A stretch of DNA of 64,000 nt from JASHUC01 sp963849095 (GCA_963849095.1 CAWKGA010000005.1:124001-188000), one strand, 5' to 3'; positions 50,082 through 60,701 are shown, numbered from the stretch's first letter. Numbers and translations are program-made. The notes: a model not told the origin generated them from the letters alone.

Positions 50082-50121
50082 ATGACAGCTCGACTGCAAT
50101 TCGATGACGGTTTTATGACTG
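50082..50121 (-). promoter_or_regulatory. Pho box array controlling the porin (four half-sites)
   Basis: Reading the minus strand, CAGTCAT (50121-50115), CCGTCAT (50110-50104), TTGCAGT (50099-50093) and CTGTCAT (50088-50082) are each separated by 4 bp: four units with an exact 11-bp period. The array is 130 bp upstream of the porin start, pointing toward it. The rest of the 430-bp gap to the response-regulator gene shows nothing else clear. Confidence 0.75.
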
Positions 50122-50381
50122 GCCGGGGGCCTCTGCCGCGTCCTGGAACACCCGCTAGGACTGCGTTGCCGTGGGACACGTCGGGCGTACCATCGTGGTA
50201 TTGCCACGGCAGCGCTCAAGCGTAACGCGACGTAAGCTTCATGTAAGGTTGCCGGGAGATGGTGTCACCCGTATCGCGGGTGCTTCAGATGCGCGTCGGG
50301 GAGCGAATCTGAATGAATTTTAATGCTTCGTTCCTGGCCCTTTAAGCGTCGCGTGATCTGCTGGCACGACGGAATGCACCC

Positions 50382-51062
50382 ATGCGGATACTGGTCGTCG
50401 AGGACGAAAAGAAGCTGGCTGAGCTGATCGCGCGCGCTCTGCGGGCGGAGCGCTATGCGGTCGATACGGCGCATGACGGACGCGACGCCTGGCAGATGAT
50501 CGAGACGTACGACTACGACCTCGTCGTGCTCGATCTCATGCTGCCGGGCCTCGACGGCGCGGAGATCCTGCGCCGCACGCGCCGCCGGAATCAACGTGTG
50601 CCCATCCTGATTCTCACCGCCCTCGATGCGACCGACGAGAAGGTGCGCAACTTCGAGGCGGGCGCGGACGACTACCTCACCAAGCCCTTCGCGTTCGCGG
50701 AGCTGCTCGTGCGCGTCAAGGCGCTGATGCGGCGCGGGCCCGTCAGCCGCGCGAACGTGCTGCGCGTCGGCGATCTGGAGGTCGATCGCCTGAGCCAGCA
50801 GGTCCGCCGCTCCGGCCGCAAGATCGAGCTCACGGCGAAGGAGTACGCCCTCCTCGAGTATCTCGCCTCGAGCCCGGGCCGCGTGTTCTCGCGGACCATG
50901 ATCATCGAGCACGTGTGGGATCAGAGCTTCGAGGGCCTCACCAACATCGTCGATGTGTACGTCCGGCACCTGCGCGGCAAGGTGGACGACCCGTTCCCGA
51001 CGAAGCTCATCCGCACGGTGCGCGGAGCCGGCTACTACATCGGGGAGAGCAGCGAGCCGTGA
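50382..51062 (+). CDS. OmpR-family response regulator
   Basis: A 226-residue regulator of the CusR/QseB-like branch. The receiver has VVEDEKKLAEL, phosphoacceptor Asp in LVVLDLMLPGLDG, and LTKPFAFAELLVRVKALMRR. The C-terminal winged helix has LTAKEYALLEYLASSPGRVF and NIVDVYVRHLRGKVD. It overlaps the sensor-kinase gene by 4 bp (GTGA) and heads a block with an RND efflux system, which it probably controls. Signal unknown. Confidence 0.9.
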   Translation: MRILVVEDEKKLAELIARALRAERYAVDTAHDGRDAWQMIETYDYDLVVLDLMLPGLDGAEILRRTRRRNQRVPILILTALDATDEKVRNFEAGADDYLTKPFAFAELLVRVKALMRRGPVSRANVLRVGDLEVDRLSQQVRRSGRKIELTAKEYALLEYLASSPGRVFSRTMIIEHVWDQSFEGLTNIVDVYVRHLRGKVDDPFPTKLIRTVRGAGYYIGESSEP

Positions 51063-52507
51063 ACACCCGATCGCTCAGCTTCCGCTTGGTGACCTGGTAT
51101 GCGGGGCTCCTGACGCTCGTCTTTGTGCTCCTCGGGGCGATCACATTTGCCGCCGTCGCCAACGACTTTGAGTCGAACGCGCGCGCGAACCAGATGCGCA
51201 GGGCGCGCCAGATCGCCGATACGCTGCTTCAGGGCATCAGTCCGTCAGGGGAGGGGGAGCTCGCGGCTTCCGTCGAGAAGCTCTACGCCCCCGCGGCGAA
51301 CGATCGGTTCATCCGCATCACGCGCGGCGACGGCCGCGTGCTCTACCAGTCGGGCGCGCCGCGTGACAGGAGCTTCACGGCCGATGTTCCGCCCCTCGAT
51401 GCGCTTCCGGCGCAAGCGTCCTGGCGCAAAGTACGCCTGCCGAGCGGAACGTCTCTCGTCGTCGCGACGGTGAGCCACCGGGCTGCCGACGGAACGCGCT
51501 ACGGAGTCGAGGTCGGCACCTCGACGGCGCCGGTCGATGCGGCGCTCGCGCGCCTGCTGCTGGTGCTTGCAACGGGCCTGCCGATCGCGGTGCTCCTGGC
51601 GGTGGCGGGTGGATTCTTCCTGGTGCGGCGCTCGCTCGAGCCGGTCGAGCGGATCGCGCGCAAGGCCGAGGCGATCACCCAGCACAGCTTGAGCGAGCGG
51701 TTGCCCGTCACCCGGACCGGGGATGAGCTCGAGCGGCTCTCGATCTCGCTCAATCACATGATCAGCCGCCTCGAGGAGGCGGTCCAGGGCTCGAAGCGCC
51801 TGGTCGCCGACGCCTCGCACGAGCTGCGCACGCCGCTCACCGTACTGCGCGGCGAGCTCGAGGGCATGATGGACGATGCCGAGCTCACGTCTGGGATGCG
51901 CGAGATACTCGGCAGCATGCTCGAGGAGGTCGAGCGGCTCGCGGCGGTCGTCGACGGGCTCCTCGCGCTCTCCCGGCTCGATGCGGGCGAGGGGCGCAGC
52001 GGCTGGGTCAAGTTCGACCTGGCGGAGCTCGTCGCGACGACCGCCGATCAGATGAGCCTCCTCGCCGAGGACAAGGGCATCGCGGTCACGTGCGAGGCGC
52101 CCCGCAACGTCAGCGTGACCGGCGATCGCGCGCGCCTGAAGCAGGTCGTCGTCAATCTCCTCGACAACGCGATCAAGTACACACCGAACGGCGGCACCGT
52201 GCGCCTGAAGGTCGCGAGCCGCGAGGGCGAGGCGCTCTTGGAGGTGACCGATACCGGGATCGGCATTCCCCGCGAAGCGCTGCCGCATGTCTTCGAGCGC
52301 TTCTTCCGTGTCGAGCGCTCGCGCACGCGCGAGCAGGGCGGGGCGGGGCTCGGACTTTCCATCGTGAAGTCGATTTGCGCGGCGCACGAGGCGGTCGTCG
52401 AGGTGCAGAGCTCGCCCGAGCAGGGAAGTCGGTTCTTGATTTGCTTGCCGCTCGCTCTCCCGATACCCGAGCAGCCCCGCGAGCCGCAACGAGAGACGGC
52501 ATCATGA
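51059..52507 (+). CDS. Sensor histidine kinase, CusS-like
   Basis: A 482-residue kinase from the GTG overlapping the regulator's stop. Two membrane helices (about residues 12-35 and 165-188) flank a 130-residue periplasmic sensor domain. A HAMP domain (RRSLEPVERIARKAEAITQ) leads to the His in ADASHELRTPLTVLRGELE and ATPase motifs LLDNAIKYTPNGG, VTDTGIGIP and GGAGLGLSIVKS. It senses an envelope signal and phosphorylates the adjacent regulator. The RND permease gene begins 17 bp later. Confidence 0.9.
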   Translation: MNTRSLSFRLVTWYAGLLTLVFVLLGAITFAAVANDFESNARANQMRRARQIADTLLQGISPSGEGELAASVEKLYAPAANDRFIRITRGDGRVLYQSGAPRDRSFTADVPPLDALPAQASWRKVRLPSGTSLVVATVSHRAADGTRYGVEVGTSTAPVDAALARLLLVLATGLPIAVLLAVAGGFFLVRRSLEPVERIARKAEAITQHSLSERLPVTRTGDELERLSISLNHMISRLEEAVQGSKRLVADASHELRTPLTVLRGELEGMMDDAELTSGMREILGSMLEEVERLAAVVDGLLALSRLDAGEGRSGWVKFDLAELVATTADQMSLLAEDKGIAVTCEAPRNVSVTGDRARLKQVVVNLLDNAIKYTPNGGTVRLKVASREGEALLEVTDTGIGIPREALPHVFERFFRVERSRTREQGGAGLGLSIVKSICAAHEAVVEVQSSPEQGSRFLICLPLALPIPEQPREPQRETAS

Positions 52508-52524
52508 GGGGAGGCGGCTAAGCC

Positions 52525-55500
52525 ATGTGGATCGTCAAGCTCGCGCTGCGACGGCCCTATACCTTTGTGGTGCTCGCCGTGCTCATCGCGCTCTTCGGCG
52601 TGCGCGCGGCGCTCGTCACCCCGACGGACATCTTCCCGAACATCAACCTTCCCGTGGTGAGCGTCGTGTGGACCTACACGGGGATGCTCCCGAGAGACAT
52701 GTCCGGGCGCATCGTCTACTTCTACGAGCGCACGCTCTCGACCGAAGTCAACGACATCCAGCACATCGAGTCGCAGTCGGTCAACGGCTACGGCATCGTC
52801 AAGATCTTCTTCCAGCCGGGCGTGAACATCGCCAATGCGGTCGCGCAGGTGACCGCGGTTTCGCAGACGGTGCTCAAGTACCTGCCCCAGGGCATCACCC
52901 CGCCCTATGTCCTCGCGTACGACGCCTCGAGCGTGCCGATCCTGCAGCTTGCGCTTTCAGGCAAGCGCTTGAGCCCGGCACAGCTCTTCGATTACGGGCA
53001 GAACTTCATTCGGCCACGGCTTGGAAACCGTCGCCAGGCGCGGCGCTCCCCTCGCCGTACGGCGGGGTGGACCGCGCCGTCGAGGTCGACCTCAACCCGC
53101 AGACGGATGCAGGCTCATGGCGTTTCTGCCGAGGACGTCGTCACCGCGATCACGCAGCAGAACCTGAATCCGACCGCGGGCGACATGAAGATCGGTAAGC
53201 TCGACTGGAATGTCGACATCAACGCGAGCCCCGTCCTGCGCGAGGAGCTCAATGACCTGCCGGTGAAGTCCGGTCAACGGCACGGTGATCTACTTGCACG
53301 ATGTGGCGTACGTGCACGATGGCGGGCCCCCACAGACCAATCTCGTGAGGGTCGACGGCGGCCATGCCGTGCTCATGACCGTGCTGAAGGCCGGCGCGGC
53401 GTCGACTCTCGACATCATCTCGGGGATCAAGAGCATCCTGCCGCGCGTCGAGGCATCGCTCCCCACGAGCCTGCACCTGCGTATCGTGAACGACCAGTCG
53501 CTGTTCGTGAAGGCGGCGGTCTCCTCGGTGATCCGCGAAGCGGCGATCGCCGCGCTCCTCGTCGGACTCCTCATCCTGCTGTTCCTGGGGAGCTGGCGCT
53601 CGACGGTCATCATCCTGATCGAGATTCCCCTTGCGATCCTGTTCTCGCTCACCGCGCTCTCCTGGCTCGGCGAATCGATGAACGTCATGACGCTCGGGGG
53701 CCTTGCGCTCGCGGTCGGCATCCTGGTCGATGACGGGACGGTGACGATCGAGAACATCAACTACCACCTCGAGATGGGCAAGCAGATCGTGCCCGCCATC
53801 CTCGACGGCGCCCAGCAGATCGTCATTCCGGCCTTCGTGACGCTGCTGTGCCTCAGCATCGTCTTCGTGCCGATGTTCCAGCTGGGCGGTGTGGCCGGGT
53901 ACCTCTTCAGGCCGATGGCGATGGCCGTCGTGTTTGCGCTCACGGGCTCGTTCACCCTGTCGAGAACGCTCGTGCCGACGATGGCGCGCTACCTCCTGCG
54001 CGCTCATGCCCATGGCCCTCAAGGCGAGCCGGACGGCCGCTCCCGCAATCCGTTCAAGCGCCTGCAGGCCGGCTTCGAGAGCCGCTTCCTGCGCTTCCGC
54101 GAGCTCTACCGCTCGCTGCTCGCGCTCGCCCTCGTGCATCCGCGAGCGTTCATCGGAGGATTCCTCGGCTGCGTCGCGGTTTCCTTTGTGCTCATGCCCT
54201 TCCTCGGCAGGAACTTCTTCCCCGCGGTCGACTCGGGCTTGATCCTCATGCACGTGCGCGCCCAGCCCGGCACGCGCATCGAGGAGACGGCCCGGCTCTT
54301 CGATCAGATCGAGCAGACGGCGCGGCGCATCATCCCTCCCAATGAGATCGCCAGCATCACCGACAACATCGGGCTGCCTTTCAGCGGGATCAACATTGCC
54401 TACCAGAACACCGGTACGATCGGTCCCGAGGACGGGGATGCGCTCATCTCGCTCACCGCCGATCACGGGTCCACGGCCGGCTACGTGAAGGCGCTGCGAA
54501 CGGACTTGCCGCGCAAGTTTCCGGGCACGACGTTCTCGTTCCTGCCCGCCGACATCGTCTCGCAGATCTTGAACTTCGGCCTCCCCGCGCCGATCGACTT
54601 GCAGGTCATCGGCAAGGACCAGCAGGCCGATTACCGGTACGCGGCGGACCTGCTGCAGCGCATCCGCCAGGTGCCCGGCATCGCGGATGCGCGCATCCAG
54701 CAGGTGTTCGACTATCCGCAGATCGACGTCGACGTGGACCGGACGCTTGCTGAGGAAGAGGGGCTCTCGGAGCGCGACGTGGCGAATAGTCTCCTCGTCA
54801 CGCTCTCCGGAAGCGGGCAGGTACAGCCGAACTTCTGGCTCAACACCGAGACCGGCGTGCGATACCGCGTGGTCACACAAATGCCGCAGTACCGCATCGA
54901 CAGCGTGTCGGACCTCGCGCAGCTCCCCCTCACCTCGCCGGTGATGAGCGGTCCGGCGTACCTGGGCGGTCTCGCGAGCATCGGACTCGGCCCGGGTGCG
55001 GCGCTGATCTCGCACTACAACGTGCAGCCGGTCATCGACATCTACGCCGCGACGCAAGGCCGTGACCTGGGCGCCGTCGCCGGCGCCATCGAGCATGTCG
55101 TGCGGCGGACGCAAGGGGCTGTGCCGAAGGGAGCCTACGTCGCCCTGCGCGGCCAGGTCGACACGATGCGAAGCGCCTATACCCAGCTCTATCTCGGCCT
55201 CGCAGCGGCGATCGTGCTCATCTATCTCGTGATCGTGGTGAACTTCCAGTCATGGACCGACCCCTTCATCATCATCACCGCTCTGCCGGCGGCGCTCGCC
55301 GGGATCGTGTGGATGCTGTTCACGACCGGGACGCCACTGTCGGTGCCGGCCCTGACGGGCGCGATCATGTGCATGGGCATCGCGACGGCGAACAGCATTC
55401 TCGTCGTGAGCTTCGCCCGCGAGGGTCTTGCGCGGGGGCTCGATGCGACCGCCGCGGCGCTCGAGGCCGGTGTCGTCCGGCTGCGCCCGGTGCTGATGAC

Positions 55501-55705
55501 GGCGCTCGCCATGATCGTCGGCATGGTGCCGATGGCCCTTGCGCTCGGCGAGGGCGGTGAGCAGAACGCACCGCTCGGCCGGGCGGTGATCGGCGGTCTC
55601 GCGGTCGCAACCGTCGCGACGCTGTTCTTCGTGCCGACCGTCTTCAGCATCCTGCATCGCAAGCATCGGGCGCCGGACCCTCTACCGCCCGAGCTCGCCG
55701 TTTGA
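52525..55705 (+). CDS. RND efflux permease with several apparent frameshifts
   Basis: Together the frames encode about 1060 residues of an inner-membrane RND exporter. The N-terminus WIVKLALRRPYTFVVLAVLI and the pore segments (IIILIEIPLAILFSLTALSW, then GGLALAVGILVDDGTVTIEN) are typical, and the last frame is intact from 53285 to 55705. Between 53020 and 53275 four single extra bases (near 53021, 53036, 53103 and 53272) throw the frame out and back. Removing them restores RLETVAGAALPSPYGG, NPQRMQAHGVS and PVKSVNGTVIYLHDV. Ribosome site GGGGAGGCGG precedes the start. It forms a tripartite pump with the two genes after it. Confidence 0.82.
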
Positions 55706-55726
55706 TCATCTTCGAGGAGACTTGCG

Positions 55727-57007
55727 TTGATCGAGACACATGACCCTTCAAAGCCGCTGCCGAGCGAGAGAGAGCCGGTACCGCAGCTTAAGTTCTCGCC
55801 CGCAAAGCTCCGGCGCATCGGACTCGTCGCCGCGGCGATTGCGCTCCTCATCGCAATCATTGGTATCGCGGACCGGGAGGTCAAGGAGCACGCGGTTGCG
55901 CGCTGGACGGTCGAGCAGGCGATCCCGAGCGTCTCGGTCGTGATTCCCGGCCGCGGCGAGGGGGCCGCGAGCGGCGACACGCTCGACCTCCCGGGCGACA
56001 TTGCGGCCTGGAACGAGGCTCCGATGTACGCGCGGGTGAGCGGGTATTTGAAGCAGTGGAACGTCGACTACGGTGCTCACGTCAAGAAGGGTCAGGTGCT
56101 CGCGACGATCGAGACGCCCGACCTCGATGCGCAGTACGCCGCCGCCCAAGCCGACCTCAACGTCGCCCGGGCGAAGGTGAATGTCGCGAAGGCCGCGATG
56201 GAGTTCGCGAAGACGACGTACGACCGCTGGCGCGACTCCCCGAAGGGCGTCGTCTCGTTGCAGGAGACGGAGGCGAAGAAGGCGGACTACGAGACTGGGC
56301 TCGCGGGCTACGATGCCGCCCTCGCCGGTGTGAAGTCGGACCAGGGCGTCGTCGATCGGCTGAACGCGCTCGAGCGCTTCAAGAATCTGGTCGCGCCCTT
56401 CGACGGCGTCGTAACGGTGCGCAACACGGACATCGGCGACCTCATCAACGCGGGCAGCGGCCCTGGCAGCGCGCTGCTTCTCTTCAAGGTGGCCGACGTG
56501 CACGAGATGCGGGTGTTCGTCCAGGTGCCGCAGGCGATGTCCGGGGGGATCACCCCGGGGATGACCGCCGAGCTCACGCTGCCACAGTATCCCGAGCGGG
56601 TGTTCACGGCCGTCGTGGCGACCACTGCGAGCGCCATCAACCCGACTTCCCGCGCGCTGCTCGTCGAGCTGCACGCGAGCAATCCCGACGACGTGCTTCA
56701 GCCCGGCACCTACGCGCAGGTCCGATTCAACGTGAAGGCGAATCCCAACATCCTCACGATTCCGGCGACCGCGCTGATCTTCCAGCAAGCCGGCATGCAG
56801 GTGGCGGTCGTCGGCCCAGGCAACCGCGCGCAGCTCAAAGCGGTGACGCTCGGGCGCAATTTCGGCACGGATGTCGTGGTCCTCACCGGGCTCTCGCCCT
56901 CCGATCGGGTGATCAACAGCCCGCCGGATTCGCTGACGGACGGTGAGGCGGTGAGCGTAGTCAATCCCAGCGCCTCGAGCGGTGGCGAGCTTGCGGGCGG
57001 GCGTTGA
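55727..57007 (+). CDS. RND periplasmic adaptor (membrane fusion protein)
   Basis: A 426-residue HlyD/AcrA-type protein starting at a TTG preceded by AGGAGA. One N-terminal membrane helix (LVAAAIALLIAIIGIA), a split biotinyl-lipoyl domain (ARVSGYLKQWNVDYGAHVKKG and VAPFDGVVTVRNTDIGDLI), a helical hairpin between them, and beta-barrel segments are visible. It bridges the RND permease to the outer-membrane channel encoded next. Spacing to both neighbours is short (21 and 4 bp). Confidence 0.9.
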   Translation: MIETHDPSKPLPSEREPVPQLKFSPAKLRRIGLVAAAIALLIAIIGIADREVKEHAVARWTVEQAIPSVSVVIPGRGEGAASGDTLDLPGDIAAWNEAPMYARVSGYLKQWNVDYGAHVKKGQVLATIETPDLDAQYAAAQADLNVARAKVNVAKAAMEFAKTTYDRWRDSPKGVVSLQETEAKKADYETGLAGYDAALAGVKSDQGVVDRLNALERFKNLVAPFDGVVTVRNTDIGDLINAGSGPGSALLLFKVADVHEMRVFVQVPQAMSGGITPGMTAELTLPQYPERVFTAVVATTASAINPTSRALLVELHASNPDDVLQPGTYAQVRFNVKANPNILTIPATALIFQQAGMQVAVVGPGNRAQLKAVTLGRNFGTDVVVLTGLSPSDRVINSPPDSLTDGEAVSVVNPSASSGGELAGGR

Positions 57008-57011
57008 GCCG

Positions 57012-58553
57012 ATGCGAACGCCTGCCCCATCTCGTGGACTCCTGAGAGTCGCAGCGGCTCTGCTCGCCGGTGCCGCGCTCGCGAGCTGCGCCGTAGGTCC
57101 CAACTACCGTACGCCGCGAGTGCGCGTACCAGACCACTTCGATGCGGTCGCCGGCACGCCGCAGGGACAAGGGACGCCTGCCGCGGGGTCTTCCGCCGAT
57201 CTCGCGACCTGGTGGCGAGCGCTCGGTGACCGCGAGCTCGACTCGCTGGTCGATCGGGCCGTGACGGGCAATCCGAGCGTGCTCATCGCTCTCGACCGGT
57301 TGCAGGCCGCGCGCCTCTACGAGGCGGGGCTCTCGGGAACGCTGCTGCCCGCCGTGGATGCGAGCGCCGGGTTCGGGCGGGGCACCGGAAACGATCTGAC
57401 GCGAGGACGTGTGGCGGAACCGCTCACGTCCGGGGACAGCACGAGCGGCCTCACGCACGTGACGACCGTCGGCGGCTTCGACGCGGTGTGGGAGATCGAT
57501 GTGTTCGGCAAGCTGCGGCGCGAGATCGAGCAGGCGCGCTACAACACCGAGGCCGCGGCCGATGCGCGCAACGCCGTGCTCGTTTCGGAGATCGCCGACG
57601 TCGCTCGAGCGTACGTCGATCTGCGCGGGTTGCAAATGCGTGAGTCGTTCCTGCGCTCGGCCGCCAGCGCCCTCGGCCAGGCCTTGACCATCGCCACGCA
57701 GCGCTACAACCGAGGCATCACGAACGAGCTGGACCTGACGCTCGCGAAGCGCGAGCTGGCGACCATCGATGCCGAGATCCCGATCGTCGACGCGCAGGTG
57801 AGCTCCGGCGAATACGTCATCGCGACCCTCCTCGGCGAGTACCCCGAGGACCTCGTCAAGGAGCTCTCGAAGCCCGACGTGATTCCCGCGGTGCCCGCGG
57901 CCGTCTCACCGGGACTGCCGCTCGATCTGCTGCGCCGCCGGCCCGATATCGAGGAGGCCGAGCGTGAGGTGGCGACGGCGAATGCCGAGATCGGCATCGA
58001 GACCGCGAATCTGTTCCCGCAAGTCATCGTGACCGGAGCACTCGGATTCCAGCGCGGAAGCGCCGGCGCAGCGACCCTCGGCGAGCATATCTGGTCGGCG
58101 GGTCCCGGGGTCGTCTGGCCGCTGCTCGACTTTGGCCAGATCGACGCGCAGGTCAAGATTGCCGGCGTGGAGACCCGAGCGGCGCTCGAGAACTACAAGG
58201 CCACCATCGAGCGCGCCGTGCAGCAAGTCGACACGGCCGCGGCTCAATTGCTTGCCGCCGAGCAGAGTATCAAGAGTCTCGGCGATGCATTGGTCGCGAG
58301 CCAGCGCGCCGTCACGCTCGCCACCGAGCGGTACAATCTCGGCTTCACCGATTACCTGAACGTCGTCGAAGCCGAGCGCGCGGAATACTCGATCGAGGAG
58401 CAATACGTCGCGACCCAGGCCACCGTGGACGATCAGTTCATCGAGCTCTATCGGGACGTCGGGGGAGGATGGCAGGGCTTCCAGAGGATCCCGGCGATCC
58501 CGCGGCCGCTGCCGGCGGTGGTGGCCATCTTCAAGGACACGCTCGGCCGTTAG
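57012..58553 (+). CDS. NodT-type outer-membrane efflux lipoprotein
   Basis: A 513-residue TolC-like channel protein. The ATG at 57012 gives a lipoprotein signal with lipobox LASC. Two outer-membrane efflux repeats are seen, with DLATWWRALGDRELDSLVDRA early, RRRPDIEEAEREVATANAEIG in the middle and RYNLGFTDYLNVVEAERAEY late. It completes the tripartite pump. Its stop codon overlaps the stop of the convergent dapD gene. Confidence 0.9.
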   Translation: MRTPAPSRGLLRVAAALLAGAALASCAVGPNYRTPRVRVPDHFDAVAGTPQGQGTPAAGSSADLATWWRALGDRELDSLVDRAVTGNPSVLIALDRLQAARLYEAGLSGTLLPAVDASAGFGRGTGNDLTRGRVAEPLTSGDSTSGLTHVTTVGGFDAVWEIDVFGKLRREIEQARYNTEAAADARNAVLVSEIADVARAYVDLRGLQMRESFLRSAASALGQALTIATQRYNRGITNELDLTLAKRELATIDAEIPIVDAQVSSGEYVIATLLGEYPEDLVKELSKPDVIPAVPAAVSPGLPLDLLRRRPDIEEAEREVATANAEIGIETANLFPQVIVTGALGFQRGSAGAATLGEHIWSAGPGVVWPLLDFGQIDAQVKIAGVETRAALENYKATIERAVQQVDTAAAQLLAAEQSIKSLGDALVASQRAVTLATERYNLGFTDYLNVVEAERAEYSIEEQYVATQATVDDQFIELYRDVGGGWQGFQRIPAIPRPLPAVVAIFKDTLGR

Positions 58554-59383
58554 TCACTCGCGCGCAGCAGCTCGTTGATGGAGGTCTTGGCGCGGGTCTG
58601 GGCGTCCACCCGCTTGACGATCACCGCGCAGTACAGGCCGTAGCGGCCGTCCGCCGAGGGCAGGGTGCCCGGCACCACGACGGATCCGGCCGGCACCCGG
58701 CCCTGGAGGATCTCACCGGTCGTGCGGTCGTAGATCCGCGTGCTCTGGCTGATGAATACGCCCATCGCGATGACCGAGCCGGCCTCGACGATCACGCCCT
58801 CGACGATCTCGGAGCGCGCCCCGATGAAGCAGTCGTCCTCGATGATGGTGGGGTTCGCCTGCAGCGGCTCGAGCACGCCGCCCAAGCCGACGCCTCCGGA
58901 GAGGTGCACGTTCTTGCCGACCTGGGCGCACGAGCCGACGGTCACCCAGGTGTCGATCATCGCTCCGCTGTCCACGTAGGCGCCGATGTTCACGTAGCTC
59001 GGCATCAGCACGGCGTTCGGCGCGATGTAGGCGCCCTTGCGAACGATGGCGTGGGGCACCACGCGCGCGCCGCCCGCACGGAACTGCTCCTCGGAGGTCT
59101 CGGCATATTTGAGGGGGACCTTGTCGTAGAAGCGCGAGTAGCCAGCATCGATCACCTGGTTCTCGCGCGCGCGGAAGTTAAGGAGCACGGCTTTCTTCAG
59201 CCACTGATGCACGATCCAGCGCCCCTCCACCTTCTCGGCGACGCGCGCGCGTCCGCGATCGAGCAGGTCGAGGCACTCCTCGAGCGCTACCGCGAGCTCG
59301 TGCGGGACGTTCTTGGGGGTGATCTCGGCGCGGCGCTCGAACGCCGCATCCACCGTGGCCTCGAGGCTCGATTTGTCAGTCAT
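58550..59383 (-). CDS. dapD: Tetrahydrodipicolinate N-succinyltransferase DapD
   Basis: A 277-residue left-handed beta-helix acyltransferase of the succinylase diaminopimelate route. Hexapeptide repeats include NAVLMPSYVNIGAYVDSGAM and IIEDDCFIGARSEIVEG. Substrate-binding VEGRWIVHQWLKKAVLLNFR lies near the N-terminus, and the C-terminus has YCAVIVKRVDAQTR. The ATG at 59383 (DKSSLEATVDAAFERRAEI) is the family start. It is the last gene of map-glnD-dapC-dapD. Confidence 0.95.
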   Translation of the reverse strand: MTDKSSLEATVDAAFERRAEITPKNVPHELAVALEECLDLLDRGRARVAEKVEGRWIVHQWLKKAVLLNFRARENQVIDAGYSRFYDKVPLKYAETSEEQFRAGGARVVPHAIVRKGAYIAPNAVLMPSYVNIGAYVDSGAMIDTWVTVGSCAQVGKNVHLSGGVGLGGVLEPLQANPTIIEDDCFIGARSEIVEGVIVEAGSVIAMGVFISQSTRIYDRTTGEILQGRVPAGSVVVPGTLPSADGRYGLYCAVIVKRVDAQTRAKTSINELLRASD

Positions 59384-59476
59384 GAGAGGTGCTCGGACAA
59401 GTGAGAGCAGATGCTGAGAGAAGCCGGTGGAACGGCGCGGCATTCCGGCATACGGGCGCTCGAGAGCATAGCTCGC

Positions 59477-60673
59477 TCAGCGAAGGAAATCGCGGATGCG
59501 CTCGGCCGCCTCGACGCATTCCTCGAGGCTCGCGGTGAGCGATATGCGCACCCGTCCGGCCCCGGGGTTGCCCGTGGCGCTCGGCCGCGCGAGATAGCTG
59601 CCGGGGAGCAGCGTGACGTTGCGGGCGGCGTAGAGCTCGCGGACGAATTGCTCATCGTCGCCGCCGACGTGAGGCCACAGGTAGAACGCACCGGCCGGCC
59701 GCTCCACCTTCAGGGCCGACGCGAGGATCGGCAGCACCCGCTCGAACTTGCTCTGGTAGAGCCGGCGATTCGCGGCGGCGTGGGCGTCGTCGTTCCACGC
59801 GGCGACGCTCGCCAGCTGGATCATCGGGGACATCGCACTGCCGTGATAGGTGCGATAGAGCAGGAACCGGGCGATGAGCCGGGGATCGCCGGCGACGAAC
59901 CCCGAGCGCAGGCCCGGCACGCTCGAGCGCTTGGAGAGGCTGTGGAAGACGATGCAGCGCTCGAAGCGCTCGTGCCCTCTCGCGAGCGCCGCGTTGAGCA
60001 GGCTCGGAGGCGGTGAGCGCTCGTCAACGAAGATCTCCGCGTAGCACTCATCCGCCGCGACCACGAAGTCGTGCTCCGCCGCGAGCGCGAGGGCCTGCTC
60101 GAGACAGGCGGACGACAGCACGGCCCCTGTCGGGTTCCCGGGGCTGCAGAGGAACAGGATCTGGCAACGCTGCCACACGGAGGCCGGCACACTCGCAAGA
60201 TCCGGGGCGTAGCCGGTCGCGGCAGTCGTGTCGAGCAGGTACGGCTCTGCCCCGGCAAGCAGCGCCGCGCCCTCGTAGATCTGGTAGAACGGGTTCGGCA
60301 TGGCGACGAGCGGCGGCCGGGCGGCATCGGCATCGATCGCCGCCTGGACGAAGCTGAACAGCGCCTCGCGGGTGCCGTTGACGGGCAGCACTTGGGTCTC
60401 GGGATCGACCGCCCGCGCGGGCAGGCCGAAGCGCCGCTCGAGCCAGTGCGCGGCGGCGGCGCGCAGGGCGAGGCTGCCGATCGTCGGCGGGTAGCTGCCA
60501 AGACGCGTGACGCCTTCGTGGAGCGCATCGAGGATGAAACCGGGGGGGGCGTGCTGCGGCTCGCCGATCGACAGGCTCAACGGTGCGAGGTGCCGCGGCG
60601 GCTCGGCGCCGGCCTTCAGGCGCGCGAGCTTCTCGAAGGGATAGGTCTTGAGCCGATCGAGGCGCGGATTCAT
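59477..60673 (-). CDS. dapC: Succinyldiaminopimelate transaminase DapC
   Basis: A 398-residue class I aminotransferase. The PLP lysine is in FHSLSKRSSVPGLRSGF, the ring-stacking and Asp motifs in LFLCSPGNPTGAVL and VVAADECYAEIF, and phosphate/carboxylate Arg in GRVRISLTAS. Placement between glnD and dapD is the standard order in many gammaproteobacteria and fixes the role: amination of N-succinyl-2-amino-6-ketopimelate. Confidence 0.92.
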   Translation of the reverse strand: MNPRLDRLKTYPFEKLARLKAGAEPPRHLAPLSLSIGEPQHAPPGFILDALHEGVTRLGSYPPTIGSLALRAAAAHWLERRFGLPARAVDPETQVLPVNGTREALFSFVQAAIDADAARPPLVAMPNPFYQIYEGAALLAGAEPYLLDTTAATGYAPDLASVPASVWQRCQILFLCSPGNPTGAVLSSACLEQALALAAEHDFVVAADECYAEIFVDERSPPPSLLNAALARGHERFERCIVFHSLSKRSSVPGLRSGFVAGDPRLIARFLLYRTYHGSAMSPMIQLASVAAWNDDAHAAANRRLYQSKFERVLPILASALKVERPAGAFYLWPHVGGDDEQFVRELYAARNVTLLPGSYLARPSATGNPGAGRVRISLTASLEECVEAAERIRDFLR

Positions 60674-60701
60674 GCGGCCTCGCTCCGGTCGCGCCGCCGG
60701 C

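Noticed and set aside
53249..55114. 621-codon minus-strand open frame opposite the RND permease
   Set aside because: Composition is dominated by Arg, Asp, Glu and His in periodic fashion, the mirror of a membrane-protein gene; no recognisable motif.
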